Part shown: piece by piece, positions 26,803 to 36,544 of the stretch
How the letters are laid out: each line of letters opens with the position of its first letter
Numbering within the stretch: position 1 is the first letter of the stretch
NCBI RefSeq assembly: GCF_900111095.1
Contig: NZ_FOGB01000005.1
Location: 98,561 to 162,560 of the forward strand
Direction of reading: 5' to 3'
From: Amphritea atlantica
GTDB taxonomy: Bacteria; Pseudomonadota; Gammaproteobacteria; Pseudomonadales; Balneatricaceae
Length of the DNA: 64,000 nucleotides
Notes under the pieces: model-generated
Database searches by the model: none
Seen by the model: only the letters and a program-made list of their open reading frames with translations
What the model was told of the DNA's origin: nothing
Program-made: the position numbers and the translations under genes

Positions 26803-27165
26803 ATGCTTTATGCAGTCAGAAATGAACAGGGGCAGATCACCTCTCTGTCAGCACTCCCTGTTGAGAACTCAACGGTAGCCGACATTACCGACCCGGATGT
26901 AATCAGTTTCCTTTCCAGCAATAATGACACCGAGAGTCCGCAAGAACTGCTCGAAAAGTCTGACTTAGAAGTCAGCCGCATTATTGAAGATCTGATCGAC
27001 CTGCTGATATCAAAACAAACCATTCTATTCACCGACCTGCCAGAAGCGGCACAACAGAAGCTACTGACACGTAAACTGGCCCGTTCCGCTTACCACGTCG
27101 ATGAAAATGATAAGCCGGTCATAGAAAACTCCATTCTTGGTGACGACGACACCATCTTATTCTGA
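26803..27165 (+). CDS. Conserved small acidic protein, unknown function
   Basis: 120 residues, acidic. LYAVRNEQGQITSLSALPVE at the start and a helical middle (LLEKSDLEVSRIIEDLIDLLISK...TDLPEAAQQKLLTRKLARS). I recall similar short proteins in Pseudomonas and relatives that carry the misleading name 'tryptophan synthase subunit beta'; nothing here resembles TrpB. Convergent with the TPR response-regulator gene. Function unknown. Confidence 0.75.
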   Translation: MLYAVRNEQGQITSLSALPVENSTVADITDPDVISFLSSNNDTESPQELLEKSDLEVSRIIEDLIDLLISKQTILFTDLPEAAQQKLLTRKLARSAYHVDENDKPVIENSILGDDDTILF

Positions 27166-27211
27166 AGCTTAAATCGCCGGACGACTGAAACAGACGGGGA
27201 CCAGGCAGGTC

Positions 27212-28810
27212 TCAGGACACGTCAGCCCCCTCTTGTATTTCGCGTTTAAGTTCCGCCATCGACCTGACCATATCAGCACAGCGGTCTGACAACGACAGAT
27301 AACGTTTCTGCTGACGCAAGCCCAGAGCACCATAGTTGATACTGTAAAGCGCATTGTCACACTGCAGAAGCAGCTCGTCCCTCTGATTTCCAGGATGACG
27401 CGCCTGCTCAAGCGCAGCCTGCACCAGATTCAGAGTCAGGCTTGGATTATTGGGCAGAATGCTATCCGCCTGGACAAAGAAACTGAGTGCTTTCTGGTAG
27501 TCTTTCTTCCGGTAGCTCAGCATCCCCTGAATATTCAGTTTCCCCCACTCCAGGGCGGCACTGTCACGGTTAACATGTTGCTTCATCGCCTGCGCTTCTG
27601 CTTCCACAGAGGTCCCCTCCATCCCCTCCAGAAAGGGTTCCACCCACTCAGCCTGCTCGGTCAGCTCAAGCTCGCAGAACAGATCAAAAGCATTACGGGC
27701 CGCCAGATTCGCACGCCCCTGAGCACCCGCCCGGCGGTACACCTGGGCAACCATCAGGCGTGACTTAAACTGCACGATAGGTTCACCGGGAAACGCCAAT
27801 ACGGCATCTTCAAGGGTGCGAATAGCATACTCCTCTACATCCCGGTCGAAACTACTACGGGCCAGTAGCGCGGACACCAGACTGAAGTAATAATCATCCG
27901 ACTGGAAACAACTTTGCCGGGCATGGCGGATCGCATTACTGTAGGCGTCTACGGCAATATTCCACTCCTGGTTCTGGGCGGCAAGACTACCCAGCGCCCC
28001 CAGCAGTTCGGGGACCGTGGGTTGCAGCATTACCGCTTTACGCAGCAAACTGATCGCTTCCCCCCGCTCGCCAAGGGCGCGGTAAGTGCGTGCCAGCCAG
28101 GTATAGGCCTCGACACAAAAGTAGGACTCATCAATCACCTGCTGCAGAATCTGGCGGGCATTCAGATAATCCCCCAGATGACATAGCGCCATCCCCTGCC
28201 CGACCCGGGCCCAGGGTTGCACACGCTGCGCCACTATAGACTCAAACAACTTTTCCGCTTTGCTATAATACCCCTCTTCAAGCAGGATAATGCCTCGCAT
28301 CCGATGAATATACAGCTTCAGTGCAGGGTAACTCTGAGTCAGTTTATCGCACATCAGCAAAGCCTGTTGCAGCTCTCCCTGATCCAATAGCTCATCCAGA
28401 GGCTGCATCACCTGTTTAACCCGCATAATCTTTTCTAAGCGAAAACGCACTTTGGGCTCGGAATAGGGTTTGGATATGTAGGTATCAGGCGAACTATCGA
28501 GGGAACCGAACAGTAACTTGGAGCGCTCGGGGTCGACAATCAGGGAAAAAACAGTGGAAAACTGGCGGATCCCCTCCGCCGAGGCTTCCTGAATCAGTTG
28601 CAGGCCGTTCTTATGATCCTTACCCAGATCAAACAGAACGAAGCAGATGTCATAGTGCTTCTCACGCAACAGCACCAGAGCCATATTCACAGAGGAGGCG
28701 ACCTGAATTTCAGCCACGCCCATGCTCCCCAGGATAATCTTGAGTTCAGCAAGATCTTCCAGGCGGTTATCAACAATCAGAACTTTTTTATCCGAGTAGC
28801 TGATTTCCAT
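27212..28810 (-). CDS. Response regulator receiver protein with TPR repeats
   Basis: 532 residues. N-terminal receiver domain (KVLIVDNRLEDLAELK ... FVLFDLGKD with the likely phospho-acceptor Asp61 ... YISKPYSEPKVRFRL). The rest is tetratricopeptide-like (YSKAEKLFESIVAQRVQPWA, YLNARQILQQVIDESYFCVEAYTW-like units). No DNA-binding domain: output is probably protein-protein contact. No histidine kinase is adjacent. Proteins of this build are common in Pseudomonas-type genomes. Confidence 0.85.
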   Translation of the reverse strand: MEISYSDKKVLIVDNRLEDLAELKIILGSMGVAEIQVASSVNMALVLLREKHYDICFVLFDLGKDHKNGLQLIQEASAEGIRQFSTVFSLIVDPERSKLLFGSLDSSPDTYISKPYSEPKVRFRLEKIMRVKQVMQPLDELLDQGELQQALLMCDKLTQSYPALKLYIHRMRGIILLEEGYYSKAEKLFESIVAQRVQPWARVGQGMALCHLGDYLNARQILQQVIDESYFCVEAYTWLARTYRALGERGEAISLLRKAVMLQPTVPELLGALGSLAAQNQEWNIAVDAYSNAIRHARQSCFQSDDYYFSLVSALLARSSFDRDVEEYAIRTLEDAVLAFPGEPIVQFKSRLMVAQVYRRAGAQGRANLAARNAFDLFCELELTEQAEWVEPFLEGMEGTSVEAEAQAMKQHVNRDSAALEWGKLNIQGMLSYRKKDYQKALSFFVQADSILPNNPSLTLNLVQAALEQARHPGNQRDELLLQCDNALYSINYGALGLRQQKRYLSLSDRCADMVRSMAELKREIQEGADVS

Positions 28811-28881
28811 AGGCCCTACATCAGAATGGAATTTTTCAAAGTATCATATAAATCAGATAATTATCAAAGCACTCCAGAGAC

Positions 28882-28920
28882 AAAAAAGCCCCGATATGGG
28901 TACATATCGGGGCTTTTTAC
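28882..28920. terminator. Strong intrinsic terminator (argG side)
   Basis: A-run, perfect stem AAAGCCCCGATATG / CATATCGGGGCTTT with a short loop, then T-run. It lies just after the argG stop (minus strand) and upstream of the TPR response-regulator start; A/T tracts on both sides allow either direction. Confidence 0.9.
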
Positions 28921-28931
28921 AGTTTTCAAAA

Positions 28932-30158
28932 TCAACCGTTGAGCAGATCGCGCCCTTTACTGGCCGCAATACGCATACGCAGCGCATTCAGTTTAATAAA
29001 GCCAGCCGCATCTTTCTGATCGTAAGAGCCTGCATCATCTTCAAAAGTCGCAATACTCTCGTCGAAAAGGCTGTTTTCTGAACGACGACCAACAACAATA
29101 ACGTTGCCTTTGTAAAGCTTAAGGCGAACATCACCGTTTACATTACGCTGCGAGAAGTCAATCATCTGCTGCATCATTTTCCGTTCTTCAGACCACCAGA
29201 AGCCGTTGTAGATAGTCTTGGCATAACGGGGCATCAGCTCATCTTTCAGATGGGCCACTTCACGGTCCAGGGTAATCGATTCGATCGCCCGGTGTGCCCG
29301 CAGCATAATCGTGCCCCCCGGGGTTTCATAACAACCACGGGACTTCATACCGACGAAACGGTTTTCAACGATATCCAGACGGCCCACGCCGTTTTCGCCA
29401 CCCACCTTGTTCAGGTACTCAAGCACGGTTGCCGGGCTCATCGGCTTGCCATCGATAGCAACAATATCACCCTTCTCGTAGGTCAGCTCCAGATAGGTTG
29501 GCTGATCAGGCGCTTCCTCAGGGGAAACAGACCAGCGCCACATATCGGCTTCAGCTTCAGCCCATGGGTCTTCCAGAATGTCACCCTCATAGGAGATGTG
29601 CAGCAGGTTGGCATCCATAGAGTAGGGAGATTTCTTCTTATTGCTGGAGAAATCAACCGGGATATTGTGCTCTTTGCAGTAATTCATCAGGGTTTCGCGG
29701 GAAGTCAGATCCCACTCACGCCATGGCGCAATAACCTTTACGCCGGGCTTCAGGGCATACGCCCCCAGCTCAAACCGCACCTGATCATTACCTTTACCGG
29801 TCGCACCATGAGAGATCGCATCAGCGCCGGTTTCATTGGCGATTTCGATCAGACGTTTAGCGATCAGCGGACGGGCGATAGAGGTACCCAGCAGGTACTC
29901 ACCTTCATAAATAGTATTGGCACGGAACATCGGGAAAACGAAATCACGCACAAACTCTTCGCGCAGATCTTCGATGTAGATCTCTTTCACGCCCAGCGCT
30001 TCGGCTTTGGCACGAGCCGGCTCAACCTCTTCACCCTGACCCAGGTCAGCCGTAAAGGTTACCACTTCACAATTATAAGTTTCCTGTAACCAACGCACGA
30101 TTACAGATGTATCAAGGCCGCCGGAATAGGCCAGCACAACCTTTTTAATGTCGGACAT
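28932..30158 (-). CDS. argG: Argininosuccinate synthase
   Basis: 408 residues. ATP-pyrophosphatase loop [15 protein letters not shown] at the N-terminus, [16 protein letters not shown]-like citrulline/aspartate site ([15 protein letters not shown]), and [11 protein letters not shown]. Joins citrulline and aspartate in arginine biosynthesis. Single gene with its own terminator. Together with argD and argF in the same 12 kb it gives three arginine genes. Confidence 0.96.
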   Translation of the reverse strand: MSDIKKVVLAYSGGLDTSVIVRWLQETYNCEVVTFTADLGQGEEVEPARAKAEALGVKEIYIEDLREEFVRDFVFPMFRANTIYEGEYLLGTSIARPLIAKRLIEIANETGADAISHGATGKGNDQVRFELGAYALKPGVKVIAPWREWDLTSRETLMNYCKEHNIPVDFSSNKKKSPYSMDANLLHISYEGDILEDPWAEAEADMWRWSVSPEEAPDQPTYLELTYEKGDIVAIDGKPMSPATVLEYLNKVGGENGVGRLDIVENRFVGMKSRGCYETPGGTIMLRAHRAIESITLDREVAHLKDELMPRYAKTIYNGFWWSEERKMMQQMIDFSQRNVNGDVRLKLYKGNVIVVGRRSENSLFDESIATFEDDAGSYDQKDAAGFIKLNALRMRIAASKGRDLLNG

Positions 30159-30302
30159 AGAGAGGCTCCAAACGCAAAATCAGCCCGTAGAGAGCACCAT
30201 AGTCTCTACCGGATACCTAAAATAGGAAAGGGCGCAATTGTATCACGATTACGCCAGAGTAACAGGGGGGTAAGCGCTACAGTCACCCTGTAGCGGTCAG
30301 GG

Positions 30303-31151
30303 TTAATTACGGTCTAAACGGATAGTAACCCGGCGACTACGCTCACGGGTCAGACGATCGTTCTTCTGTGCAACAGGGTAACGTTCACCATGATAACGGG
30401 TGGTTATACGCTCAGGGCTGACCCCCTTCTTCTCCAGATAAGCGGTCACCGCTTCCGCCCGTTTCTTCGACAGATCCCGGTTGGCCAACCGGCGCCCCTG
30501 TGAATCGGAGTGACCGTCAACATAGATCGACTTCACAGAATCGTCGTTGTTGACATAGATCGCTATCAGATCAAGACGCGCTTTGGTGGAGTCCGACAAC
30601 TGCCACTGCGCAGAAGGAAACAGAACCGCCGTTCTGGCGATCTGCCGGTAGTTCACCGGCAGCAGGTCGGAGATGCAGTCAGCATACGCCTGGTAAGCCG
30701 GTGGAAAGTTAGCAGCAGAGAGGCCGATACGCACCGTTTCTCCGGTTTCTGCCCAGTTCTGCGCCAGAAAAGTCGGCATGCGTCCGCGAAACAAACTCGC
30801 CAGCATCTGTTGAGAATAACTGGTCGGTACCGGGATAGTGCCATCGGCGGCAAACTTAACCTGACCAATCTCGCGGGTAGCAATACCCGGTTGCCATGGC
30901 GAAGCCCCTTCCATTATCTGTACCTGCCCTTTCAGACCATGCCCCTGTAGTGGCCTGAGGGTAAAGCGCACCGTCTCTCCGGCTTCCTGATTAAACTCCC
31001 CCTCACCAAACAGCGGGATCTTCTGAGACAGGCGACAACTGAATTTTGACGCTTCCAGATCCCAGCGGGATTGTTCAATGGATGCTGAGTAGCCTACCGC
31101 GAAGCCAGGAATCGAAACAGTTAATAAAAGCAACAGTACAACGATACGCAT
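30303..31151 (-). CDS. motY: MotY-like sodium-driven flagellar stator-ring protein
   Basis: 282 residues from the ATG at 31151, where a clean signal peptide begins (MRIVVLLLLLTVSIPGFAVG); a longer reading to 31235 lacks one. N-terminal MotY domain (QSRWDLEASKFSCRLSQKIP) and C-terminal OmpA-like peptidoglycan-binding domain (YVDGHSDSQGRRLANRDLS ... RAEAVTAYLEKKGV). MotY forms the periplasmic T-ring that anchors the stator. No other flagellar gene is near, as is usual for this gene; its position next to argG and rnt is shared with Pseudomonas. Confidence 0.88.
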   Translation of the reverse strand: MRIVVLLLLLTVSIPGFAVGYSASIEQSRWDLEASKFSCRLSQKIPLFGEGEFNQEAGETVRFTLRPLQGHGLKGQVQIMEGASPWQPGIATREIGQVKFAADGTIPVPTSYSQQMLASLFRGRMPTFLAQNWAETGETVRIGLSAANFPPAYQAYADCISDLLPVNYRQIARTAVLFPSAQWQLSDSTKARLDLIAIYVNNDDSVKSIYVDGHSDSQGRRLANRDLSKKRAEAVTAYLEKKGVSPERITTRYHGERYPVAQKNDRLTRERSRRVTIRLDRN

Positions 31152-31353
31152 AAACGACCGGAATCCAATTAAAATTGAGGAGCGTGCCAGTATCCCTGTA
31201 TCGGCACATGCCGGGAAACCTTTAGATTCTACCACGTTGCCAGTCTCACACAGAAACCGTACAGAGTTATTTGTGAAAACCAGAGCAACTCTTTACACTT
31301 AAGCCCGGCTAATTACAAATCTGGCTGTCTGAATCAGCCATTAAGGATATGCA

Positions 31354-32001
31354 TTGAACAGAAGCGCTCAGTACCAGCACCCGATGTCAAACCGTTTCCG
31401 GGGCTACCTTCCCGTTGTGATCGACGTGGAAACCGCCGGTTTTAACGCCCAGACAGACGCTTTACTGGAGATCGCAGCGGTCACACTGACGATGGATGAT
31501 GATGGCAACCTGCTTATCGATGAGAGTTATGAGTTTAATGTGGAGCCTTTTGAAGGCGCTAACCTTGAAAAATCTGCTCTCGACTTTACCGGCATCGACC
31601 CTTTTAATCCTCTGAGGGGCGCGATCCCTGAAGAGGAAGCGCTGGAAAAAATCTTCAAACCTATTCGCAAAGCGGTAAAGTCGCATAACTGCAAACGCGC
31701 AATTCTCGTGGGGCACAACGCCTCTTTCGATCACGGTTTTGTGACTGCCGCGGCAGAGCGTTGCGATATCAAGCGCAACCCCTTCCACCCGTTCTCAACC
31801 TTTGATACAGCCACACTGGCTGGTCTTGCCTTTGGCCATACCGTACTGGCGAAATCCTGCGATCTTGCTGATATCGATTTCGATGGTAAGCAGGCTCACT
31901 CAGCTCTTTATGACACCATGAAAACGGCAGAGCTGTTCTGCACGATCGTTAACCGCTGGAAAGATCTGGGCGGCTGGCAGATGGTCAACGATATGTACTA
32001 A
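31354..32001 (+). CDS. rnt: Ribonuclease T
   Basis: 215 residues from a TTG at 31354 with AAGGA seven bases upstream; the next in-frame ATG (31384) lacks a ribosome site, and 215 is also the E. coli length. DEDDh exonuclease motifs: [20 protein letters not shown] and [11 protein letters not shown]. Trims 3' ends of tRNA and other stable RNA. Divergent from motY. Confidence 0.94.
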   Translation: MNRSAQYQHPMSNRFRGYLPVVIDVETAGFNAQTDALLEIAAVTLTMDDDGNLLIDESYEFNVEPFEGANLEKSALDFTGIDPFNPLRGAIPEEEALEKIFKPIRKAVKSHNCKRAILVGHNASFDHGFVTAAAERCDIKRNPFHPFSTFDTATLAGLAFGHTVLAKSCDLADIDFDGKQAHSALYDTMKTAELFCTIVNRWKDLGGWQMVNDMY

Positions 32002-32179
32002 CAGGGTTAAAAGACCGCTTCAGGCGGTGTAGATCGAGACCAGCCTGAAGCCCCTTTTACCAGCCCCCTCATCTTCACACATTCTCCTTTTTTCCCCCAT
32101 ATTCGCTCCACTTTGTCCGCTTAGACTTTTCCCAAAGCTTACGAAATTCACTCGCTTTCGATTCAGAGGGGAACCGACT

Positions 32180-32623
32180 ATGGCATATTTGCTTATTATC
32201 ATCTGCGCCCTGGCGCTCATTACCCTGACCACTATCTACCGTGTCAAAGCCAGCGCCAATACGCCCCAAAGCCGATCGGCTACACCCCGGACACCCGCCC
32301 TGAACATGCCTCAGAGTGCGGATAAAGCAACAGAGTTTCGCGGTAAGCTACTGATTCCGGAAACTGATTGTTGCATGGCTGCGCACGCCCTCAGCCAGAT
32401 TACATTCAGCCTGCAGGATCAGGTTCGCCTCCCTCTGGCCGCCTGTGACAAAACCACCTGCCTTTGTGACATCAAACTGATTCACAACCGCAGGACTGGC
32501 GAGCGCAGAGTCCGTGAAGACCGCAGAACGGAGATACGCTTCGCTCCCGGGCACCCTGACCGACGGCAACAGCAGGGACGTCGCAAAGAGGATATCATCT
32601 GGAGTGGTGGCTATGCCGGTTGA
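32180..32623 (+). CDS. Small membrane-anchored protein with Cys and Arg-rich motifs, unknown
   Basis: 147 residues after a good ribosome site (GAGGGGAA). One N-terminal membrane helix (YLLIIICALALITLTTIY), a polar linker, a Cys cluster (DCCMAAHALS ... CDKTTCLCDIK, five cysteines) and a very basic tail (RRTGERRVREDRRTEIRF ... DRRQQQGRRKED). The cysteines could bind metal or a cofactor; the tail could contact nucleic acid or membrane lipid. Not recognised. Confidence 0.7.
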   Translation: MAYLLIIICALALITLTTIYRVKASANTPQSRSATPRTPALNMPQSADKATEFRGKLLIPETDCCMAAHALSQITFSLQDQVRLPLAACDKTTCLCDIKLIHNRRTGERRVREDRRTEIRFAPGHPDRRQQQGRRKEDIIWSGGYAG

Positions 32624-32678
32624 TCTGGCATAACAGCCTGCTAACCCGATAAAATACTTTCTCTGATTTAAAACAAGA

Positions 32679-34220
32679 ATGATATTCATCATGATATTGA
32701 TAGCGAAAATAACAACACGACCGGTACTGACCCTGATCGCAGCCCTGCTCCCGCTTCTGAGCCAGGCGGACTCTGTCATCCGAATACCCGATACCGGTCA
32801 GAATCGCTGCTACAACGACTCCCGCGCGATTCAATGCCCTGAAGCAGGTGCTGAGTTCTTCGGTCAGGATGCACAATATACAGGTAATGCACCGGCTTAT
32901 ACCGATAATCATGATGGTACGGTGACCGATCTGAATACTGGCCTGATCTGGTCAAAAGCCGTTTCCTCGCACAAGCTCAGCCTGGCTGAAGCGCAGGAGG
33001 AGGCCCGGAAGATGCGTCTCGCGGGCTTTACTGACTGGCGGGTACCCAACATTAAAGAGCTCTACTCGCTGATCGATTTTCGCGGTTACACCGGTTTCTC
33101 CGGTCGGAAAACATCGGGTATTGAGGAGGCCATTCCGGCCAATGCGGTACCGTTTATCAATACCGACTACTTTGACTTTCTCTACGGCGCAGCGGATGAG
33201 CGCTATATTGATGCCCAATGGTTAACCCGTACCCGCTACACCTCAACCACCATGGACAACATGGACACCCTGTTTGGAGTGAATTTTGCCGATGGCCGTA
33301 TCAAGGGTTACGGCTATCAGCCCGCCGGCACCCAGCACCCCCGAAAACGCTTTTATGTTCGTTATGTTCGGGGCCAGGCCTATGGTGACAACAACTTTGT
33401 TGATAACGGCAACAACACCATCACCGATATCAGCACAGGGCTGACCTGGGCAAAGACCGATAGTGGCCGGGGGATGACCTGGAAAGAGGCCCTGAAGTAT
33501 GCTGCCCAGCTCAACCTGGGCGGTCATTCCGACTGGCGGCTGCCTAATGCCAAAGAGCTGCAATATATTGTTGATTACAACCGGGCGCCGGACAGTACCG
33601 GCACCGCGGCAATCGATCCGTTATTTGAATCGACCCCGATAACCAATGAGAAGGGAGAGCGGGACTATCCGGCCTACTGGACCTCAACCACCCATCTGGA
33701 TGGACCGCGACCGGGAGATCATGCAGCTTATATTTCATTTGGCCGCGCCATGGGCCAGATGCACAATGAAATTATGGATGTCCACGGTGCAGGGTCACAA
33801 CGCAGCGACCCGAAAACCGGCCAGGCTGAGATGGGCCAGGGCCCGCAGGGAGACGCTGTCAGAGTATACAACTATGTACGGGTGGTACGGGGCGGCAGCG
33901 CCACTCAAACTCAGCCCTCAACTCAGATCAGCAGAAACCACTACCCCTATAATATCAATCTGAATAACTTCAGCGTGCAGGCCAGTATCGATTCTGCGCG
34001 ACAGATGCAAAACGACCGTCAGCAACCACCACCCCTGTCTGATCAGGATTTTCCCAGTCACTTTGTTAAACGACTGGACCACGATCACGATAACCGGGTG
34101 TCCCGGCAGGAGTTCGACGGCCCACCGGACCGTTTTGACGTCCATGACAAAAATCATGATGGCTATCTCTCTGCAGATGAAGCCCCGCCACCCCCGCCGA
34201 TGTTGCGGCGAAGGCAGTGA
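32679..34220 (+). CDS. Secreted DUF1566 (Lcl-like) protein with C-terminal EF-hands
   Basis: 513 residues. Signal peptide to about residue 31 (LTLIAALLPLLSQADS). Two DUF1566 domains: TVTDLNTGLIWSKAV ... FTDWRVPNIKELYSLIDF and TITDISTGLTWAKTD ... HSDWRLPNAKELQYIVDY. At the C-terminus two EF-hand calcium loops (DHDHDNRVSRQEF and DKNHDGYLSADE). DUF1566 is found in secreted or surface adhesion proteins. The gene ends next to the end of the convergent BaeR-like regulator gene. Confidence 0.85.
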   Translation: MIFIMILIAKITTRPVLTLIAALLPLLSQADSVIRIPDTGQNRCYNDSRAIQCPEAGAEFFGQDAQYTGNAPAYTDNHDGTVTDLNTGLIWSKAVSSHKLSLAEAQEEARKMRLAGFTDWRVPNIKELYSLIDFRGYTGFSGRKTSGIEEAIPANAVPFINTDYFDFLYGAADERYIDAQWLTRTRYTSTTMDNMDTLFGVNFADGRIKGYGYQPAGTQHPRKRFYVRYVRGQAYGDNNFVDNGNNTITDISTGLTWAKTDSGRGMTWKEALKYAAQLNLGGHSDWRLPNAKELQYIVDYNRAPDSTGTAAIDPLFESTPITNEKGERDYPAYWTSTTHLDGPRPGDHAAYISFGRAMGQMHNEIMDVHGAGSQRSDPKTGQAEMGQGPQGDAVRVYNYVRVVRGGSATQTQPSTQISRNHYPYNINLNNFSVQASIDSARQMQNDRQQPPPLSDQDFPSHFVKRLDHDHDNRVSRQEFDGPPDRFDVHDKNHDGYLSADEAPPPPPMLRRRQ

Positions 34221-34904
34221 TCAGTCCGGAATTTCTAACTTATAGCCCACACCATACACCGACTGGATAACATCCTGATCCGGAAGCTGGGCTTCGAGTT
34301 TCTTGCGCAGGTTCTTAATATGGGTATCGATGGTGCGATCACTGACAACGCGCTGATCATCGTAGAGGTTATCCAGCAGATGCCCACGGGCAAATACCCG
34401 CCCAGGCTGCGCCATAAAGGTATTCAGAAGCCGGAACTCTACCGGCGTGAGGTCCAGATTAGTCCCGTTAACGGTTGCTTTAAACGCACCTTCATCGAGC
34501 ATTATCCCCGTTAGTTGTGCCACGCTACCGGTCATCTGCACCCCGGCTCTTCTCAGTACCGAACGCACCCGCGCGACCACCTCCCGGGGACTGTAGGGCT
34601 TGCAAACATAGTCGTCTGCGCCTAATTCCAGTCCTAACAAGCGATCGATCTCCTCCACCCGCGCGGTGGTCATAATGATAGGAACCTGGGAAAACTGCCG
34701 CACCTCCCGACAGATCGCCATACCATCTTTGCCAGGCAACATCAGATCCAGCAGCACCAACGCTGGGTTATGCTCACGCACCCATTCGACCGCGCTGCCC
34801 CCCTCATAGAGTATATCGACATCATAATCGGCCATCAGCAGATAATCCCGCAGCAGTTCTGCTAAACCCGCCTCATCTTCAACAATCAGAATATGTTGTT
34901 TCAC
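34221..34904 (-). CDS. OmpR-family response regulator, BaeR-like
   Basis: 227 residues. Receiver domain with Asp53 in LLDLMLPGKDG and Lys in DDYVCKPYSPRE, then a winged helix DNA-binding domain (LTPVEFRLLNTFMAQPGRVF ... RTIDTHIKNLRKKLE). Ends IQSVYGVGYKLE, BaeR-like. Downstream of its kinase gene by 63 bases. BaeSR in E. coli responds to envelope stress; whether this pair does is inference. Confidence 0.88.
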   Translation of the reverse strand: MKQHILIVEDEAGLAELLRDYLLMADYDVDILYEGGSAVEWVREHNPALVLLDLMLPGKDGMAICREVRQFSQVPIIMTTARVEEIDRLLGLELGADDYVCKPYSPREVVARVRSVLRRAGVQMTGSVAQLTGIMLDEGAFKATVNGTNLDLTPVEFRLLNTFMAQPGRVFARGHLLDNLYDDQRVVSDRTIDTHIKNLRKKLEAQLPDQDVIQSVYGVGYKLEIPD

Positions 34905-34967
34905 TCCAACCCTTCCTGTGATTAATAGATCAGCCTCGGTATCAGGGCAACTTACTCAGCCCGTCAC

Positions 34968-36410
34968 TCAGTTGTCATCAGCCAGCGGAATCACCACCTC
35001 AACCGCCAGCCCACCCAGCTCAGACACCGCAGCAGATATCTCCCCCTGGTGAGCATCGACAATGTTGCGACAGATCGCCAACCCCAGCCCGGCCCCACCA
35101 CTGGCCCGACTCCTCGATTCATCCACCCGGTAAAAGCGATCAAATAACCGCTCCAGCATCTGTGTATCGACTGTCGGCGCACTGTCCTCGACTCTGATCA
35201 CTGCGTTACCCGATAAGCGGCTGGCGGAAACAACGGTCTGCCCCCCCGCATCGGTGTAACGGCGACTATTTTTTAGCAGATTATCCATCACCTGTCGCAG
35301 CCTGCGGGGATCCCCCAATACCGTGAGAGACTCAGGCACGGTCAGAGTCAGACTCAGTTGGGATTGACTGAACGAGTGTTCGGCTGCAGCAACCGCGCCC
35401 TCCAGCGTATCGACCAGGTTGAACAGCTGTTTTTTATAGCTCAGAGCGCCGGCATCGGTCAGTGCCAGATCATACAGATCATCGACCAGATGACTCAACT
35501 GCATATTCGCGTCATGCAATTTGCCAAGCTGCGGCTGGTCCACGGGGCGAATGCCGTCCTGCATCGCTTCAATCTCACCCCGCAGAAGTGCCAGCGGGGT
35601 TCGTAGCTCATGGGAGATATCCGCCATGCCCCGGCGGCGTAACAACTCATTACGCTGCAGCACCCCGGCCAGCATATTAAAATCCTGGGCAAGCTGCCCC
35701 AGCTCATCCCGGGAATGAATATCAAGACGGATATCGAACTCCCCCTTGGCCAGCACATGGGCTCCCCGGGCGACCGCTTTTACCGGGCGTAACAGATAGC
35801 GCCCCATCGGGATACCTACCAGCAACGCTAACAATAAAGCGCCCAGCCCAATCGGATAAATCGCATTTAACTGTTCATCTCTGAACGCTTTATCAAGACG
35901 GGAGGATGGAACCGCCTGAGGCGTCAGACTCAACCATCCGATCAGCTCACCATCCAGCGAAATGGGACGATTAACAGCCAGACCGCTGGTATCAGGCGGC
36001 CCGATCAGGCGCTGCTTATCGGCATTCAGCAACCGCAGACGGGTGCTGATACCCGTTTTATCCGCCGGTGCCAGCGGTGCCGATCTGGCAGTAAAAGGTT
36101 GCGGAGCCCGGGAGGATGACGGTGCTGCAACAACAGCATCGCCGTCGTTCACTGAAGCGTCACTGCTGCTCGGCATAAAGGTCATCCACAAACGATGATT
36201 CCCTTCGATGAAATTCCAGCTGCCTTCCCGGCGATACGCGTTACTCAGGTCTTCAACCGTCTGATCAAGTCGCCCCATTTCGACTTCCGAAAGGTATTCA
36301 TCAAACCCCTTCTGAAAGCTCAGACGCATCGCCACAGCCATCGCCGCCACCAGCAGAACACTGGCTGCCAGCATGACCAGCACCATTTTACCTGTAATTC
36401 CTATTCGCAT
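34968..36410 (-). CDS. Sensor histidine kinase, BaeS-like
   Basis: 480 residues from the ATG at 36410, where the first membrane helix begins; a TTG further out at 36452 is less likely. Two membrane helices flank a periplasmic region with a Ser/Ala/Asp-rich insert (about residues 80-110), HAMP linker, HisKA box MADISHELRTPLALLRGEIEA, and HATPase domain (DNLLKNSRRYTD, SGGAGLGLAI). The HisKA stretch is characteristic of BaeS. Partner of the regulator encoded downstream. Confidence 0.88.
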   Translation of the reverse strand: MRIGITGKMVLVMLAASVLLVAAMAVAMRLSFQKGFDEYLSEVEMGRLDQTVEDLSNAYRREGSWNFIEGNHRLWMTFMPSSSDASVNDGDAVVAAPSSSRAPQPFTARSAPLAPADKTGISTRLRLLNADKQRLIGPPDTSGLAVNRPISLDGELIGWLSLTPQAVPSSRLDKAFRDEQLNAIYPIGLGALLLALLVGIPMGRYLLRPVKAVARGAHVLAKGEFDIRLDIHSRDELGQLAQDFNMLAGVLQRNELLRRRGMADISHELRTPLALLRGEIEAMQDGIRPVDQPQLGKLHDANMQLSHLVDDLYDLALTDAGALSYKKQLFNLVDTLEGAVAAAEHSFSQSQLSLTLTVPESLTVLGDPRRLRQVMDNLLKNSRRYTDAGGQTVVSASRLSGNAVIRVEDSAPTVDTQMLERLFDRFYRVDESRSRASGGAGLGLAICRNIVDAHQGEISAAVSELGGLAVEVVIPLADDN

Positions 36411-36544
36411 TGGCAGAGTATGATCCGATGTAAATGACGAAGCCAGACCCAAGAGTAATCTTCACATTTTTTCCACACTTTTCACACGGTTCCTCCTTTT
36501 TTGATCACTAGACTACCCATATCAACAAGCCCTGGGAGACAACC

